Positions 11,163-20,777 of a DNA stretch of 64,000 bases are shown here, piece by piece; the first letter of the stretch is position 1; each line of letters opens with the position of its first letter. The DNA is from an uncultured Lachnospiraceae bacterium (GTDB lineage: Bacteria; Bacillota; Clostridia; Lachnospirales; Lachnospiraceae), in assembly GCA_944383325.1 (NCBI GenBank), contig CALWPC010000026.1:1-64000 (forward strand), read 5' to 3'. Position numbers and translations under genes: made by a program. The notes under the pieces are model-generated. The model saw nothing but the letters and a program-made list of their open reading frames with translations, was not told where the DNA came from and made no database searches.

Positions 11163-11665
11163 GACTGTTCGCTCATTTCGCTGATCATTTCATCGGTCAG
11201 GGCATCTAGCGCGTTCTCATTGGCCGACGTCAAAATCCACTTTCCGGCTAGCCGCGACGCCAGATCAATTACTTGTCTGCGCTGTCCTTCCTTTGACGCT
11301 TTCAACTCCCTCTCCAGATTCTGACGCGCGCGTTCCTGAAGCTCCCTTGCTTCACTTCGCGCCTCGACAAGAATGCGTTCGCGCATTTTTCCTGCCTGTT
11401 CTCTTGCATCTTTGAGCACATGCGCACACTCGGTTTCTGCCCCGGTCAGTTTTTTCTGATATTCCTGCCCGAGTCTCTCCGCCTCCTGCCTTTGGGCTTT
11501 CGCGGACGCCAGTTCGCTTTCAATCCGCTTTCTGCGGTCCGCTAATACTGCCCGCGCCGGCTTAAACAGAAAGTAGGACAGCGCCGCAAATAACACATAC
11601 ACCGAAAGCGCCAAAAGCGCCGTATCAAATAGGAGCTGCGCATCCAGATTAAACAGTCTTGTCAT
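11150..11665 (-). CDS. atpF: F1Fo ATP synthase b subunit
   Basis: A 171-residue protein with one N-terminal membrane helix (about residues 10-30), then YFLFKPARAVLADRRKRIE and a long charged coiled coil. This is the classic b-subunit stator layout. It lies between the c-subunit gene and atpH, overlapping the latter. Confidence 0.95.
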   Translation of the reverse strand: MTRLFNLDAQLLFDTALLALSVYVLFAALSYFLFKPARAVLADRRKRIESELASAKAQRQEAERLGQEYQKKLTGAETECAHVLKDAREQAGKMRERILVEARSEARELQERARQNLERELKASKEGQRRQVIDLASRLAGKWILTSANENALDALTDEMISEMSEQSWQS

Positions 11666-11722
11666 TCCGATTCCACCTTTCCACTCTGGTCAAACGCTGT
11701 ACAGGCCTGCCCGCAGCGCCGA

Positions 11723-11992
<270 letters not shown>

Positions 11993-12733
11993 TTATTCCT
12001 CCTTCATTTTCTGACGGGTAAATACCATCGTCAGCATACAAAATACGTATGCCTGAATACAGCCTGAAAACACATCAAAATAAACATGTAGCACAGCCGG
12101 AAATCCCAATTTCAGGAATATCGGCATCAGTCCGTAAACAAGCGCCATCATCACGGTTCCGGAAAGCACGTTTCCGAACAGGCGGAGAGACAAAGAAAGC
12201 GGCGTCGCGACCTCGCCGATGAGATTAATCGGAAACAGCACCGGCAGCGGACGAAACAAATCGGTAAACGCGCGGCCACGGTTATGTCGGATATTAAAAT
12301 ACTGAATCAGGGCAAACGAGATCAGTCCCAATCCCAAGGTCACGCCAAAGTCCGCGGTGGGCGGGCGAATCCCAAACAAGCCCGAAAGGTTACTCGTCAG
12401 CAAAAATAAAAAAACGGCGCCGATATAATTTCTGAACCACTCAGAGCAGTCCCCCATAATTCCGGCAATCATACGGTCAATCATTTCCACAATCCATTCC
12501 ACAACATTCTGAAAAGCGCCGGGAACCGGCTCAGCCCGCATCATTCTGCGGCGCGCAACCCACGCAAAGACAATGAGCAATAAAATGATAATCAGCAAAC
12601 TCGCATGCGACGTTGTGATCCAGATTTCCTGTCCAAACAATGAGAACGAAAACAGTCCGTGAATCATAAAATCAATCTGTTTTCCGTCCGAAGCCACGGC
12701 CAGCGCGCCTCCGCTTAAAAATGGTACATTCAC
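11993..12733 (-). CDS. atpB: F1Fo ATP synthase a subunit
   Basis: A 246-residue integral membrane stator that forms the ion half-channels. The key arginine is R184 in LSLSLRLFGNVLSG, with FPINLIGEVATP just before it. Five to six membrane helices are visible. The start is GTG at 12733, immediately after the stop of the preceding gene and within its ribosome-site context (AAGGTGATTGA). Confidence 0.96.
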   Translation of the reverse strand: MNVPFLSGGALAVASDGKQIDFMIHGLFSFSLFGQEIWITTSHASLLIIILLLIVFAWVARRRMMRAEPVPGAFQNVVEWIVEMIDRMIAGIMGDCSEWFRNYIGAVFLFLLTSNLSGLFGIRPPTADFGVTLGLGLISFALIQYFNIRHNRGRAFTDLFRPLPVLFPINLIGEVATPLSLSLRLFGNVLSGTVMMALVYGLMPIFLKLGFPAVLHVYFDVFSGCIQAYVFCMLTMVFTRQKMKEE

Positions 12734-13153
12734 TCAATCACCTTCATCTGTCCGTTTTTGAAAAATTTGTTTTTGAATAACCGGATACAGATATGCGGAG
12801 CATTTAATGGACCATAAACCCACAAACGCCATCAGCACACTGCCGGCTCCGGACCACGCAAGCAGCGCAAACACTGCGACGACTGTAACCGCACGTACCA
12901 GATACCGGCCGCTCTGATAGGACGCCGCCTTTCTTGGTTCCAGATCCACCGCATACACAATCGACCGGTCCATCAAAATCACTAAAAACATGGCAAGGAG
13001 AATCCCTGTCCACAGGCCGGCCGCATAGTAACCAGGCTCTTTCAGGGAAAACCACCAATATGCTCCCAACAATATAAACTGTACAAAAATACCGTAACAG
13101 ACAATACCCGCGAGCAGCTGCCTGCAGGCTTTTGTTTGCTTGCCCATCGCCAT
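12734..13153 (-). CDS. AtpI-like membrane protein at the head of the ATP synthase operon
   Basis: I start this at the ATG at 13153 (MAMGKQ), seven bases after AAAGG; upstream ATGs lie inside or before the ribosome site. The 139-residue protein has four membrane segments in two hairpins with charged residues between them. Its position directly before atpB and this topology fit AtpI/subunit I, which aids c-ring assembly or ion supply in other bacteria. Sequence conservation in this family is low, so the assignment rests mostly on position and topology. Confidence 0.7.
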   Translation of the reverse strand: MAMGKQTKACRQLLAGIVCYGIFVQFILLGAYWWFSLKEPGYYAAGLWTGILLAMFLVILMDRSIVYAVDLEPRKAASYQSGRYLVRAVTVVAVFALLAWSGAGSVLMAFVGLWSIKCSAYLYPVIQKQIFQKRTDEGD

Positions 13154-13182
13154 GCTCATCCTTTCTAAATTCAATGCTAGTG

Positions 13183-13198
13183 TGCCAAATTTGCCAAA
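13183..13198 (-). repeat. Direct repeat ahead of the ATP synthase operon
   Basis: Two copies of TGCCAAA (plus-strand reading) separated by TT lie about 30 bases upstream of the atpI-like start. They are close enough to act as a protein site, but there is no independent support. I do not see a convincing sigma-A promoter in this short gap. Confidence 0.35.
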
Positions 13199-13205
13199 AT
13201 TCATA

Positions 13206-13240
13206 CAAAAAAAGAATCCCGCGCACGGAATTCTTTTTTT
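13206..13240 (-). terminator. Intrinsic terminator after the PfoR-like gene
   Basis: A hairpin with AAAGAAT/ATTCTTT arms and a GC-rich top is followed by seven T residues on the minus strand. It lies 17 bases past the stop of the gene at 13257. The complementary A tract on the other side makes it potentially bidirectional. Confidence 0.8.
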
Positions 13241-13256
13241 GATCTATAGAATGTTT

Positions 13257-14333
13257 TTATAAATCGAGCTTCAAATCATTTTCCCTGATCCATCCAATCT
13301 TCCTGAAAAACAGGCCGAACAGCCAACTGAACACCGCCGGCAGCACAAAGCAAATCGCTAGCAGACCGATCCAGTCCATCGCAGTAATTGCAGCCTTCGT
13401 TCCCTCCGCAATATCCTGAATCCAACCGGTGTAAACGCCGATCTGACCGACCAGACCGCAGGTTCCCATACCCGACGCCACCGCCGCGCCATTCATTTTC
13501 AGTCCAAACAGGCACGTCGCCAATGGACCGGTGATGGCAGACGCCAGTGTCGGCGCAATCCAGATGCGCGGATTGCGGACAATATTGCCCATCTGCAGCA
13601 TACTGGTGCCGAGCCCCTGGGCGACGAGACCTCCCCAACGATTCTCCCGGAAACTTAAAACGGCAAACCCGACCATCTGCGCGCAGCAGCCCGCCACCGC
13701 CGCTCCTCCGGCAAGGCCGGTAAGCCCAAGCGCCGCGCAGATCGCCGCGCTGCTGATCGGCAGCGTGAGTGCAATACCGACGACAACCGAAACAATAATG
13801 CCCATAAAAAATGGCTGAAGCTCCGTCGCCCACATAATAAATCCGCCTACCCAGGAAGCAGCGGTGCCGATTGCCGGCGCCCACCACATCGAAAGCAGCA
13901 CGCCGACCAAAATCGTGACAAGCGGCGTAACTAAAATATCAATCTTTGTTTCCTTGGAGACCGCCTTTCCAAATTCCGCAGCAAAAATAGTGACCACCAA
14001 AACCGCCAGCGGACCGCCCGCACCGCCAAGCTCATTTGCCGCACCGCCGACCGCAACCAGAGAAAACAGCACAAGCGGCGGGCACTTCAAAGCATGTCCT
14101 ATCGCAACGGCCATGGCAAAACCGGTTGCATTTTTTGCGTATGTGCCGACTGTCACTAAAATGTCCAACCCCAACTGTTCGCCCAGTGTACTGATAATGG
14201 TTCCGATTAACAGCGATGCAAACAGCCCCTGCGCCATCGCTCCCAATGCGTCAATGCCGTAACGCTTTGCACTGAATTCAATATCTTTCCGCCTGAAAAA
14301 TTGTTTCACATTTTTTGCTGCAGACTCCCTCAT
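13257..14333 (-). CDS. PfoR/PTS EIIC-like membrane protein
   Basis: A polytopic membrane protein of 358 residues in the PTS_EIIC_2 (COG3641, PfoR) family. It is Gly/Ala-rich, with about nine hydrophobic segments, conserved blocks such as NELGGAGGPLAVL, and a positively charged N terminus. In Clostridium perfringens a member is linked to regulation of perfringolysin O; transport substrates remain unclear, and no EIIA/EIIB partner is present here. The start at 14333 follows GGAGG by six bases. An ATG at 14393 would lie inside the promoter and is rejected. Confidence 0.85.
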   Translation of the reverse strand: MRESAAKNVKQFFRRKDIEFSAKRYGIDALGAMAQGLFASLLIGTIISTLGEQLGLDILVTVGTYAKNATGFAMAVAIGHALKCPPLVLFSLVAVGGAANELGGAGGPLAVLVVTIFAAEFGKAVSKETKIDILVTPLVTILVGVLLSMWWAPAIGTAASWVGGFIMWATELQPFFMGIIVSVVVGIALTLPISSAAICAALGLTGLAGGAAVAGCCAQMVGFAVLSFRENRWGGLVAQGLGTSMLQMGNIVRNPRIWIAPTLASAITGPLATCLFGLKMNGAAVASGMGTCGLVGQIGVYTGWIQDIAEGTKAAITAMDWIGLLAICFVLPAVFSWLFGLFFRKIGWIRENDLKLDL

Positions 14334-14384
14334 CGTCTTCCTCCATTCTCTTCCTTTGTCTTCGTTCATTGATCTCGATGCTCT

Positions 14385-14412
14385 ATTATACACTTTTTCA
14401 AAGTTCTGTCAA
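14385..14412 (-). promoter_or_regulatory. Sigma-A-type promoter for the PfoR-like gene
   Basis: TTGACA and TATAAT are separated by 16 bases on the minus strand, about 50 bases upstream of the chosen start at 14333. Both hexamers are perfect matches to consensus. Confidence 0.85.
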
Positions 14413-14491
14413 CATTTTTATTTGTCAGCTGTCTTGTCATCTCAATGTGGAATTAGATGCATTGAATAACAAAAATTCCCCTGACCGCGTA

Positions 14492-14521
14492 TTTACAATT
14501 TGTCCCTGTTAATGCTATACT
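14492..14521 (+). promoter_or_regulatory. Sigma-A-type promoter for the small gene at 14571
   Basis: TTTACA and TATACT are spaced by 18 bases, with a TG one base before the -10 (extended -10). Predicted transcription starts about 45 bases before the gene. It is divergent from the PfoR-like promoter about 80 bases away. Confidence 0.7.
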
Positions 14522-14570
14522 ATGCGGAAAGTGAACAATGAAACCAATGAATACATGAAGGAGAATGCCA

Positions 14571-14837
14571 ATGTTTCGTCTGTGGGCAAAACAATTTAAA
14601 AACAACCGCCTCGTCAACGATATGGTCATCAGCGACGGCGAGCTGGACACCAGAACACACAAGGTACTGCGCGCACTGGAAACAGCCTGCTATGAGTTTG
14701 ACTTAGAACAGCCGATCTGGCTAGATTCAACAGTACGGGATTTTCAAAGACATGCGAAGGCAAGATTCAACAGAGATCATTTTATCGAAGAAATTGATTT
14801 TGACTACCTTGAAATTGAAGTGATTGAAGAGGACTGA
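14571..14837 (+). CDS. Small conserved acidic protein, function unknown
   Basis: The 88-residue protein starts at the second of two close ATGs, because AAGGAG ends only one base before the first (14565). The pattern RLWAKQFKNNRLVNDMVI, then TRTHKVLRALETACYEFDL and a strongly acidic end (FDYLEIEVIEED) resembles a small conserved Clostridia family that I cannot name. There is no membrane segment or obvious motif. It has its own promoter and terminator, so it is a single-gene unit. Confidence 0.8.
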   Translation: MFRLWAKQFKNNRLVNDMVISDGELDTRTHKVLRALETACYEFDLEQPIWLDSTVRDFQRHAKARFNRDHFIEEIDFDYLEIEVIEED

Positions 14838-14860
14838 CTGAAATCAGTCAGCCCTGTTTT
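14831..14860 (+). terminator. Intrinsic terminator overlapping the end of the small gene
   Basis: A CTGACT/AGTCAG stem extended by GG/CC with one bulge is followed by TGTTTT. It overlaps the stop of the plus-strand gene and the stop of the convergent gene at 14844. The U tract is short. Confidence 0.6.
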
Positions 14861-15371
14861 GATGATTGCGTCTGTACGCGAAAACGACCACTGCAGCCGC
14901 AATGATCACAATGACGACAACAGCGACGGTACTCCAAGCGCCGGTATGTTGCGCAGATTCAGCCTGGGTCTGATTTTGGGCAGATTCCGTCTCTTCTGCT
15001 GTCTGATCTGTCGTCTCGGCGGCGCTCTCTGTCGGCTGCGGAGTCGCCGCTACCGTTGCAGACAATTCAATCCATCCAAAAAATCCATCATAACTGACAC
15101 ATCCCCACTTAACCCCGTCTTCTGTAACGACTTCAATCGACACTTCCAACAGTTCCCCGGCCGGGATGAGTTCATCATTTTCTAGCATAGACTCCTGATC
15201 TTTGCCGGGTGCCAGTCGCAAAACCGTATCCGCACTGGCCTCCACATAATAATGAACCGCAACGCCCTCGCCTGCCGCGCCCTGCGTCTGAAGCTCCTGG
15301 GCGCACACGGTCACTGCCGCGCCCAAACACAGGCACAATATCAAACAAAATAACCGTACTTTCCTGATCAT
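14844..15371 (-). CDS. Secreted SH3-like protein with C-terminal membrane anchor
   Basis: A 175-residue type I membrane protein with a cleavable signal peptide (cleavage near VCAQE), an SH3b-like region (about 37-105, with LRLAPGKDQES and WGCVSYDGFFGWIEL), a Thr/Glu/Gln-rich linker, and a hydrophobic segment of about 22 residues followed by YRRNHQNR. The first ATG has no spacing to AAAGGGAGG, so the ATG at 15371 nine bases away is the likely start. SH3b domains often bind wall peptides; that role is inferred. It lies 36 bases after the next upstream gene and may share its transcript. Confidence 0.75.
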   Translation of the reverse strand: MIRKVRLFCLILCLCLGAAVTVCAQELQTQGAAGEGVAVHYYVEASADTVLRLAPGKDQESMLENDELIPAGELLEVSIEVVTEDGVKWGCVSYDGFFGWIELSATVAATPQPTESAAETTDQTAEETESAQNQTQAESAQHTGAWSTVAVVVIVIIAAAVVVFAYRRNHQNRAD

Positions 15372-15407
15372 ATTGATCATCCTCCCTTTGTATTTTTTTT
15401 CGCAGAA

Positions 15408-15923
15408 TCATGGTGTAAACAGCTGCACGGTTGTTGTCTGCTCTTCCCAGACGTCCTCAACCGTCATCACTCCCGTCACCGGATCGACTGTCGCATGGCC
15501 GTACAGCACTGTGCCTGACGACTGATCCACCCCCTGCTGCGGGCGATAAATCAGATATTCATAATTTGATCCGTCTGTCTGCAGCCTGGCAACCGTATCT
15601 CCCTCAAAATGCGCGCTCACCAACGCATAAATATCCTCCTGTGTGCGCCCGGCAGACGCACTCTCCGCCGGTTCGGGCGCAGGCGTATCATTCGGTTCGG
15701 TTTCTGCAGACTGCTCCTGCGTCTTTATCGGATCATCTGTTTCCTGCGGCGGCAGCGCATCCGTCGAAGCTCCGATTGTCGGTTCAACCGTCGGAGTCCC
15801 AGTAGATTCCCCGTTGTCCTTCCTGCCCTGCAACACAAAATAAATCACAACCGCCAAAATCAAAACCGCTGCAATCAACACAATGACCCAAACCATTCTA
15901 TTGCTCTTCCTCTTCTGACCCAT
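15408..15923 (-). CDS. Single-pass membrane protein with Pro/Thr/Glu-rich stalk
   Basis: A 171-residue protein with a short basic N terminus, one membrane helix (about 10-33), a low-complexity stalk (about 35-95) rich in Thr, Pro, Glu and Ala, and a folded extracytoplasmic C-terminal region of about 75 residues (DIYALVSAHFEGDTVARLQ and following). The start at 15923 follows GGAGG. Family unknown. It is the second of a three-gene run with the dehydrogenase and the SH3-like protein. Confidence 0.7.
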   Translation of the reverse strand: MGQKRKSNRMVWVIVLIAAVLILAVVIYFVLQGRKDNGESTGTPTVEPTIGASTDALPPQETDDPIKTQEQSAETEPNDTPAPEPAESASAGRTQEDIYALVSAHFEGDTVARLQTDGSNYEYLIYRPQQGVDQSSGTVLYGHATVDPVTGVMTVEDVWEEQTTTVQLFTP

Positions 15924-15953
15924 TGTCCCCTCCACTTCCATATATTTATGCCG

Positions 15954-16910
15954 CTACACCACAACATTGCGCGGGGTTCCGTTCAAAAACGACCGGATAT
16001 TTTTACAGACCTCGTCCACCGCGCGCTGCCTCACTTCAACAGGCGCCCAACCGATATGTGGAGTGACTAACAGACGGGTACTGTCCTGAATTTTCCGCAA
16101 AGGACAGTCCGGCTTCATCGGCTCGTCCCGAATCACATCCAGTCCGGCAGCTCTGATCTCACCATTTTCCAATGCCCATACCAAATCTTCCTCATTCACA
16201 ATAGAACCCCGGCCGAGATTCAAAAGTACGGCGGCAGGCTTCATTTTCCGAAACTGTTCCTTCGTCATCAAATTATCCGTCGTTTCATTCAACGGCGCAT
16301 GTATCGATACCACATCCGACTGCCCGAGCAGCTCGTCAAGCGTCACGCGCTCATAATCTGCATTCTGGTTTTTTCCGGATGTCGAATAATAAATGACACG
16401 GCATCCAAACGCAGCCGCAATACGGGCCACTTCCCTGCCGATCGCTCCCAGGCCGATGATACCGTACGTTTTGCCCTTCAATTCTGCGAACGGATAGCTG
16501 AAATGACAGAAAAATGGGCTTTTGATATATTCTCCCGACTTTACGTAGTGATCATAATAGGAAAGCCCCTCCCAGAGATAAAATAACATTGCAAACGTAT
16601 GCTGCGCAACGGCATCCGTAGAATAGCCTGCCACATTCATCACGGTAATGCCGCGCTTTTTTACATAATCGCGGTCAATATTGTTTGTCCCAGTGGCCGC
16701 CAGACAGATCAGCTTTACGCGCTCTGCATCGCACAGTGTTTCCTCGTTCATCAGAACCTTATTCGCCACAACAATGTCGGCGCCGCGAACGCGCTCCCTC
16801 GCTTCCTCCTTCGTCGAGAGCGGGTACAGTGCCACATCGCCAAACTCTTCAAGACCGCCAAAATCAATATCCTCTCCGACCGTATCACGCTCTAAAACGA
16901 CAATCTTCAT
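15954..16910 (-). CDS. D-2-hydroxyacid dehydrogenase (hydroxypyruvate/glycerate dehydrogenase type)
   Basis: A 318-residue NAD(P)-dependent oxidoreductase. The dinucleotide fold has GIIGLGAIGREVAR, and the catalytic Arg (NLGRGSIVNE), Glu (RDEPM) and His (TPHIGW) are all present. After the second strand the sequence is IYYSTS, lacking the Asp usual in strictly NAD-specific members, so NADPH use is possible. The substrate is likely hydroxypyruvate, glyoxylate or a similar 2-oxoacid, but is not decided by sequence. The start at 16910 is preferred over the upstream in-frame ATG. Confidence 0.85.
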   Translation of the reverse strand: MKIVVLERDTVGEDIDFGGLEEFGDVALYPLSTKEEARERVRGADIVVANKVLMNEETLCDAERVKLICLAATGTNNIDRDYVKKRGITVMNVAGYSTDAVAQHTFAMLFYLWEGLSYYDHYVKSGEYIKSPFFCHFSYPFAELKGKTYGIIGLGAIGREVARIAAAFGCRVIYYSTSGKNQNADYERVTLDELLGQSDVVSIHAPLNETTDNLMTKEQFRKMKPAAVLLNLGRGSIVNEEDLVWALENGEIRAAGLDVIRDEPMKPDCPLRKIQDSTRLLVTPHIGWAPVEVRQRAVDEVCKNIRSFLNGTPRNVVV

Positions 16911-16942
16911 ATGTATACACCTCAAACTCCATGAATAGAGAA

Positions 16943-16974
16943 GGGGAATGTCCCCATTGAAGCAGACATTCCCC
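16943..16974 (-). terminator. Hairpin between pgi and the dehydrogenase gene
   Basis: A perfect 10-bp inverted repeat (GGGGAATGTC at 16943-16952 with GACATTCCCC at 16965-16974) lies 17 bases past the pgi stop. The following minus-strand tract TTCTCTATT is only moderately T-rich, so termination may be partial. Confidence 0.55.
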
Positions 16975-16990
16975 CGTTACTTACAATGAT

Positions 16991-18340
16991 CTACAGCCTC
17001 TTTAAAAGCTCTTCCCGCTCCTTCTCATAACCCGGCTTGCCAAGCAGTGCAAACATGTTGCGCTTGTAACTCTCCACGCCCGGCTGATTAAACGGATTCA
17101 CCCCAAGAAGATAACCGCTGATGCCGCAGGCAAATTCAAAGAAGTAGAATAATTGGCCAAGATAAAATTCATTCTGCTGCGGAACAGTAACCATCAGGTT
17201 CGGAACATTGCCGTCCGTGTGTGCAAGAATTGTCCCGTTCATTGCACTTTTATTGATAAAATCTACGGTTTTTCCGGCCAGATAATTTAGCCCGTCCAAA
17301 TCGACCGGCTCCTCCTGCAGCACCAGTTCGCACTGGGGTGTTTCTACATTAATTACGGTCTCAAACAAACTGCGGGCTCCGTCCTGAATAAACTGCCCCA
17401 TAGAATGCAGATCCGTGGTCAAATCGACAGACGCCGGGAAAATACCCTTCTGATCTTTGCCCTCGCTCTCACCATACAGCTGTTTCCACCATTCCGATAC
17501 ATAATGCAGACTCGGCTCATAATTGGCCAGAATTTCAATCCCTTTGCCTTTGCGCAGAAGGATATTGCGAATCGCTGCGTACTGCATTGCATCGTTGTCC
17601 TCAAAATCAGCCTCCAGTGCAAGCGTTCTCGCGCTTGCCGCGCCCTCCATAAGCTTTGTAATATCCGCGCCGCTCACTGCAATCGGAAGCAATCCCACCG
17701 CTGTCAGAACCGAGAAGCGTCCTCCCACGTCATCCGGTACCACAAAAGTCTCATAGCCCTCCTCCGTAGCCAGATTTTTGAGCGCTCCTTTCGCCTTGTC
17801 CGTCGTCGCATAAATACGCTTTGCGGCCTGCTCCTTGCCGTATTTTTTCTCCAACAGCTCTTTAAATACGCGGAACGCAATCGCCGGCTCTGTTGTCGTT
17901 CCCGATTTTGAGATCATGTTGACAGAAAAATCACGGTTCCCGATCACATCCATCAAATGCGTGATATATGTACTGCTGATGTTGTTTCCGACATAATAAA
18001 TTTCAGGCGTTTTGCGGATCGTCTTTGGAACCATATTGTAGAAACTGTGACGCAGAAACTCGATTGCCGCGCGCGCACCAAGATACGATCCCCCGATTCC
18101 GATCACAAGCAGGACGTCGCTGTCGTTCTGAATCTTTTCTGCGGCCGCCTGAATGCGGGCAAATTCCTCTTTGTCATAATTCACCGGAAGATCAATCCAT
18201 CCCAGAAAATCGTTTCCTGCGCCCGTGCGGGAGACAAGCTGCGCCCTGGCATCATTGGCTAGCTTGCTCATGTAGCCGGTCTCTTCCTCGCTGATGAAAG
18301 AAGCGGCCCTGGAATAATCGAATGTAACTTTCTCTGCCAT
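16991..18340 (-). CDS. pgi: Glucose-6-phosphate isomerase
   Basis: A cytoplasmic 449-residue enzyme interconverting glucose-6-phosphate and fructose-6-phosphate in glycolysis. Family blocks are intact: [18 protein letters not shown], the [10 protein letters not shown] sugar-phosphate loop, and the C-terminal [14 protein letters not shown] that supplies the active-site Lys. The start at 18340 follows AAAGGAGAGG. An ATG at 18415 overlaps the promoter and is rejected. Confidence 0.96.
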   Translation of the reverse strand: MAEKVTFDYSRAASFISEEETGYMSKLANDARAQLVSRTGAGNDFLGWIDLPVNYDKEEFARIQAAAEKIQNDSDVLLVIGIGGSYLGARAAIEFLRHSFYNMVPKTIRKTPEIYYVGNNISSTYITHLMDVIGNRDFSVNMISKSGTTTEPAIAFRVFKELLEKKYGKEQAAKRIYATTDKAKGALKNLATEEGYETFVVPDDVGGRFSVLTAVGLLPIAVSGADITKLMEGAASARTLALEADFEDNDAMQYAAIRNILLRKGKGIEILANYEPSLHYVSEWWKQLYGESEGKDQKGIFPASVDLTTDLHSMGQFIQDGARSLFETVINVETPQCELVLQEEPVDLDGLNYLAGKTVDFINKSAMNGTILAHTDGNVPNLMVTVPQQNEFYLGQLFYFFEFACGISGYLLGVNPFNQPGVESYKRNMFALLGKPGYEKEREELLKRL

Positions 18341-18386
18341 ATTACCCTCTCCTTTAGTATTTAATAGTAAAGAACCATATATGGAA

Positions 18387-18415
18387 ATTTTATCAAATCC
18401 TCCCGGATTACGCAA
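18387..18415 (-). promoter_or_regulatory. Sigma-A-type promoter for pgi
   Basis: TTGCGT and TAAAAT are spaced by 17 bases on the minus strand, about 45 bases before the pgi start codon. Confidence 0.7.
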
Positions 18416-18447
18416 GACGAGATTATGCTTTTTCAGGCTCTTTTCGT

Positions 18448-19146
18448 TTAGGTCAGAAACTCCCTCAAAATTTCACGGATCACTTCCTCTTCCTCATCGC
18501 TGCTCTTTTTTGCCTTTTTCGTTTTTTTGATCTTTAATTTCGTAGCTGCGGTCTGCGCTTCTCCCCGCTCCATCAGCTTTGCCGCCTCCGTCTTGGCCAT
18601 CAGCTCTTGTCCCTCGCCGCCGTCATATTCGTGCTGCAGGCGATTCGTCAGGACATTGTCCAAATAGTCCTGCAAGTTGGTCACAACCATTTCCCGCTTA
18701 TCCTCAATATCACACAGCGAATCAACAAACAACATAAACAGCACGCTGATAAATCCCAAAGCGGCATAGAGTGTAATCTGCTGCAGGGATAACCCCTGCC
18801 AGAAGCCGCCCAGGCAGCCTGCCACTCCCAGTAGGGCCTCTAATAGAATAACCGCGACAAAAAAACGATTTAAGGTATGTACCCGAATTCCCATTGCTTT
18901 GTATTTTTGCAGATACTTGTCCACAAAAACCGGAACATTTTGAACGCCAAGGTTCAGTTTGTAACAATTTTCAAATTTTAATTTTAATTGTCTTGTGAGT
19001 GAGTGGTTCGAGGAAGCGATATGATTGGACGCTTTGACGAGTCTTTTGTACGAAATCCATACGATGAGCTTACTGATTACACCCAGAAGGCACAACGCCC
19101 CCATTGCATATAAAACCATCTGGCCGCGTAAGATTTCTGCTAACAT
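18448..19146 (-). CDS. Conserved membrane protein with charged C-terminal tail, unknown function
   Basis: A 232-residue protein with membrane helices at about 10-32, 93-112 and 118-142. A cytoplasmic loop has the pattern [19 protein letters not shown]. The last 60 residues are highly charged, first Lys-rich ([17 protein letters not shown]) and then an amphipathic helix. The start has AAAGGGG upstream. I do not recognise a function. It has its own predicted promoter, divergent from ahcY. Confidence 0.7.
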   Translation of the reverse strand: MLAEILRGQMVLYAMGALCLLGVISKLIVWISYKRLVKASNHIASSNHSLTRQLKLKFENCYKLNLGVQNVPVFVDKYLQKYKAMGIRVHTLNRFFVAVILLEALLGVAGCLGGFWQGLSLQQITLYAALGFISVLFMLFVDSLCDIEDKREMVVTNLQDYLDNVLTNRLQHEYDGGEGQELMAKTEAAKLMERGEAQTAATKLKIKKTKKAKKSSDEEEEVIREILREFLT

Positions 19147-19242
19147 AAGATTTTCCCCTTTCTAGCTTGCACACGCTGCTTCATTTTTCCGACCAGCCAT
19201 CACCCGCATACTTTTCGTGCCGGCTTTTTGCTGATTGTCTAT

Positions 19243-19271
19243 AGTATACTTGCCCTCTGCGCGCATGAAAA
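19243..19271 (-). promoter_or_regulatory. Predicted promoter for the membrane protein at 18448
   Basis: TTTTCA and TATACT are spaced by 17 bases on the minus strand, about 97 bases before the start codon. Confidence 0.45.
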
Positions 19272-19320
19272 GAAAAATCGTTCGTATTATTACGACAAAA
19301 ACGGCAGTCCGATCCGGCGC

Positions 19321-19349
19321 TTGCGTTTTCAAAAAGCCTGTGCTATATT
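19321..19349 (+). promoter_or_regulatory. Sigma-A-type promoter for ahcY
   Basis: TTGCGT and TATATT are spaced by 17 bases, with a TG before the -10. The predicted leader is about 50 bases, and I see no riboswitch-like structure in it. Confidence 0.65.
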
Positions 19350-19405
19350 GAAAAAAACAGGCCGCTGACCTGATCAAATGGAAAAAGAAAGGATGAGACA
19401 ACCCT

Positions 19406-20653
19406 ATGAACAGCGAAATTCGTGATCTTTCTCTCGCTCCGAGCGGTGAACTGAAAATTGACTGGGTTCGCAAAAATTGCCCTCTCCTCCGAAGTCTGGA
19501 GCAAGAATTTTCCGATACCAAACCATTTTCCGGTATCCGTCTTGCGCTCTCTGTACACCTGGAAGCAAAGACCGCTTACCTCTGCAAAGTATTGGCCGCC
19601 GGCGGCGCCGATATGTACATTACCGGCAGCAACCCGCTGTCCACACAGGATGATGTGGCGGCTGCACTAGTCAAAAGCGGTTTAAAAGTATTTGCCTGGT
19701 ACGGCAGCACGCCCGAAGAATATGAACACCACCTACGCTGCGTTCTCGAGGCCGCCCCCAATATCATTATTGACGACGGTGGCGATCTCGTTCATACACT
19801 GCACACCAGTTATCCACAGCTGATCGAACAGGTCATCGGCGGGTGCGAGGAGACGACAACCGGCATTCTGCGCCTGCGGGCAATGGATAAAGCGGGCGCG
19901 CTCCGTTTTCCCATGGTGCTCGTCAACGACGCCGACTGCAAGCATTTGTTTGACAATCGCTATGGAACCGGACAATCGGTCTGGGACGGCATTAACCGCA
20001 CGACAAATCTGATTGTTGCCGGCAAACGCGTCGTCGTTGCGGGCTACGGCTGGTGCGGCAAGGGCGTTGCCATGCGCGCCAAAGGACTTGGCGCCCGCGT
20101 AGTGGTTACCGAGGTTGATCCGATCAAGGCGATCGAGGCGGTAATGGATGGATTCGAGGTCATGCCTATGCGCGAAGCCGCCGCAATCGGAGACTTCTTT
20201 ATCACAGTCACCGGCTGCAGCAAAGTCATTACTACAGAGGATTTCAAAGTGATGAAGGACGGCGCCATCCTGTGCAACGCCGGACATTTCGACGTGGAGA
20301 TCGACATGGAGGGGCTGCGCGGTATCGCCCTCGACTCATGGGAACAGCGGAAAAATATTACCGGTTACAAAATTGATAAAAACCGTTCTGTCTATGTACT
20401 TGCGGAAGGCCGGCTTGTCAATCTGGCCGCGGGCGACGGACACCCTGCGGAAATTATGGATATGAGCTTTGCCATTCAGGCGCTGAGCGCAAAATATCTT
20501 GTTGAACACCAAAACGACATTCACGAAAAACTGATCGCCGTTCCCAGAGAAGTCGATAACGACGTAGCGCTTCGCAAATTACATTATCTGGGCAAACAGA
20601 TCGACGCGCTGACCGCAGAACAGCGCTCCTACCTGTACGGCTCCTCAATGTAA
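19406..20653 (+). CDS. ahcY: S-adenosylhomocysteine hydrolase
   Basis: A 415-residue cytoplasmic enzyme that splits S-adenosylhomocysteine into adenosine and homocysteine with bound NAD, recycling the product of methyltransferases. Family motifs are present: HLEAKTAYL, SNPLSTQDDVAAAL, the NAD fold VVAGYGWCGKGVAMRA, NAGHFDVEI and the C-terminal region with KLHYLGKQID. Length fits the shorter form common in archaea and many Firmicutes. It stands alone with its own promoter and a strong terminator. Confidence 0.95.
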   Translation: MNSEIRDLSLAPSGELKIDWVRKNCPLLRSLEQEFSDTKPFSGIRLALSVHLEAKTAYLCKVLAAGGADMYITGSNPLSTQDDVAAALVKSGLKVFAWYGSTPEEYEHHLRCVLEAAPNIIIDDGGDLVHTLHTSYPQLIEQVIGGCEETTTGILRLRAMDKAGALRFPMVLVNDADCKHLFDNRYGTGQSVWDGINRTTNLIVAGKRVVVAGYGWCGKGVAMRAKGLGARVVVTEVDPIKAIEAVMDGFEVMPMREAAAIGDFFITVTGCSKVITTEDFKVMKDGAILCNAGHFDVEIDMEGLRGIALDSWEQRKNITGYKIDKNRSVYVLAEGRLVNLAAGDGHPAEIMDMSFAIQALSAKYLVEHQNDIHEKLIAVPREVDNDVALRKLHYLGKQIDALTAEQRSYLYGSSM

Positions 20654-20718
20654 TATTGCATATTCAAAATCGTTTTTAAGAGCTTGAAGCTCATTCTCAA
20701 CACCACCGAAAATAAAAC

Positions 20719-20768
20719 AGCCGGCAGAGAACCGATTGTAAAACAATCGGATTCCCTGCCGGCTTTAT
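20719..20768. terminator. Strong bidirectional terminator between ahcY and the giant dockerin gene
   Basis: A two-tier hairpin has AGCCGGCAG/CTGCCGGCT outer arms and CCGATTG/CAATCGG inner arms with an AT-rich flank on each side. It separates two convergent genes and could serve both. Confidence 0.85.
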
Positions 20769-20777
20769 CGTTGACCG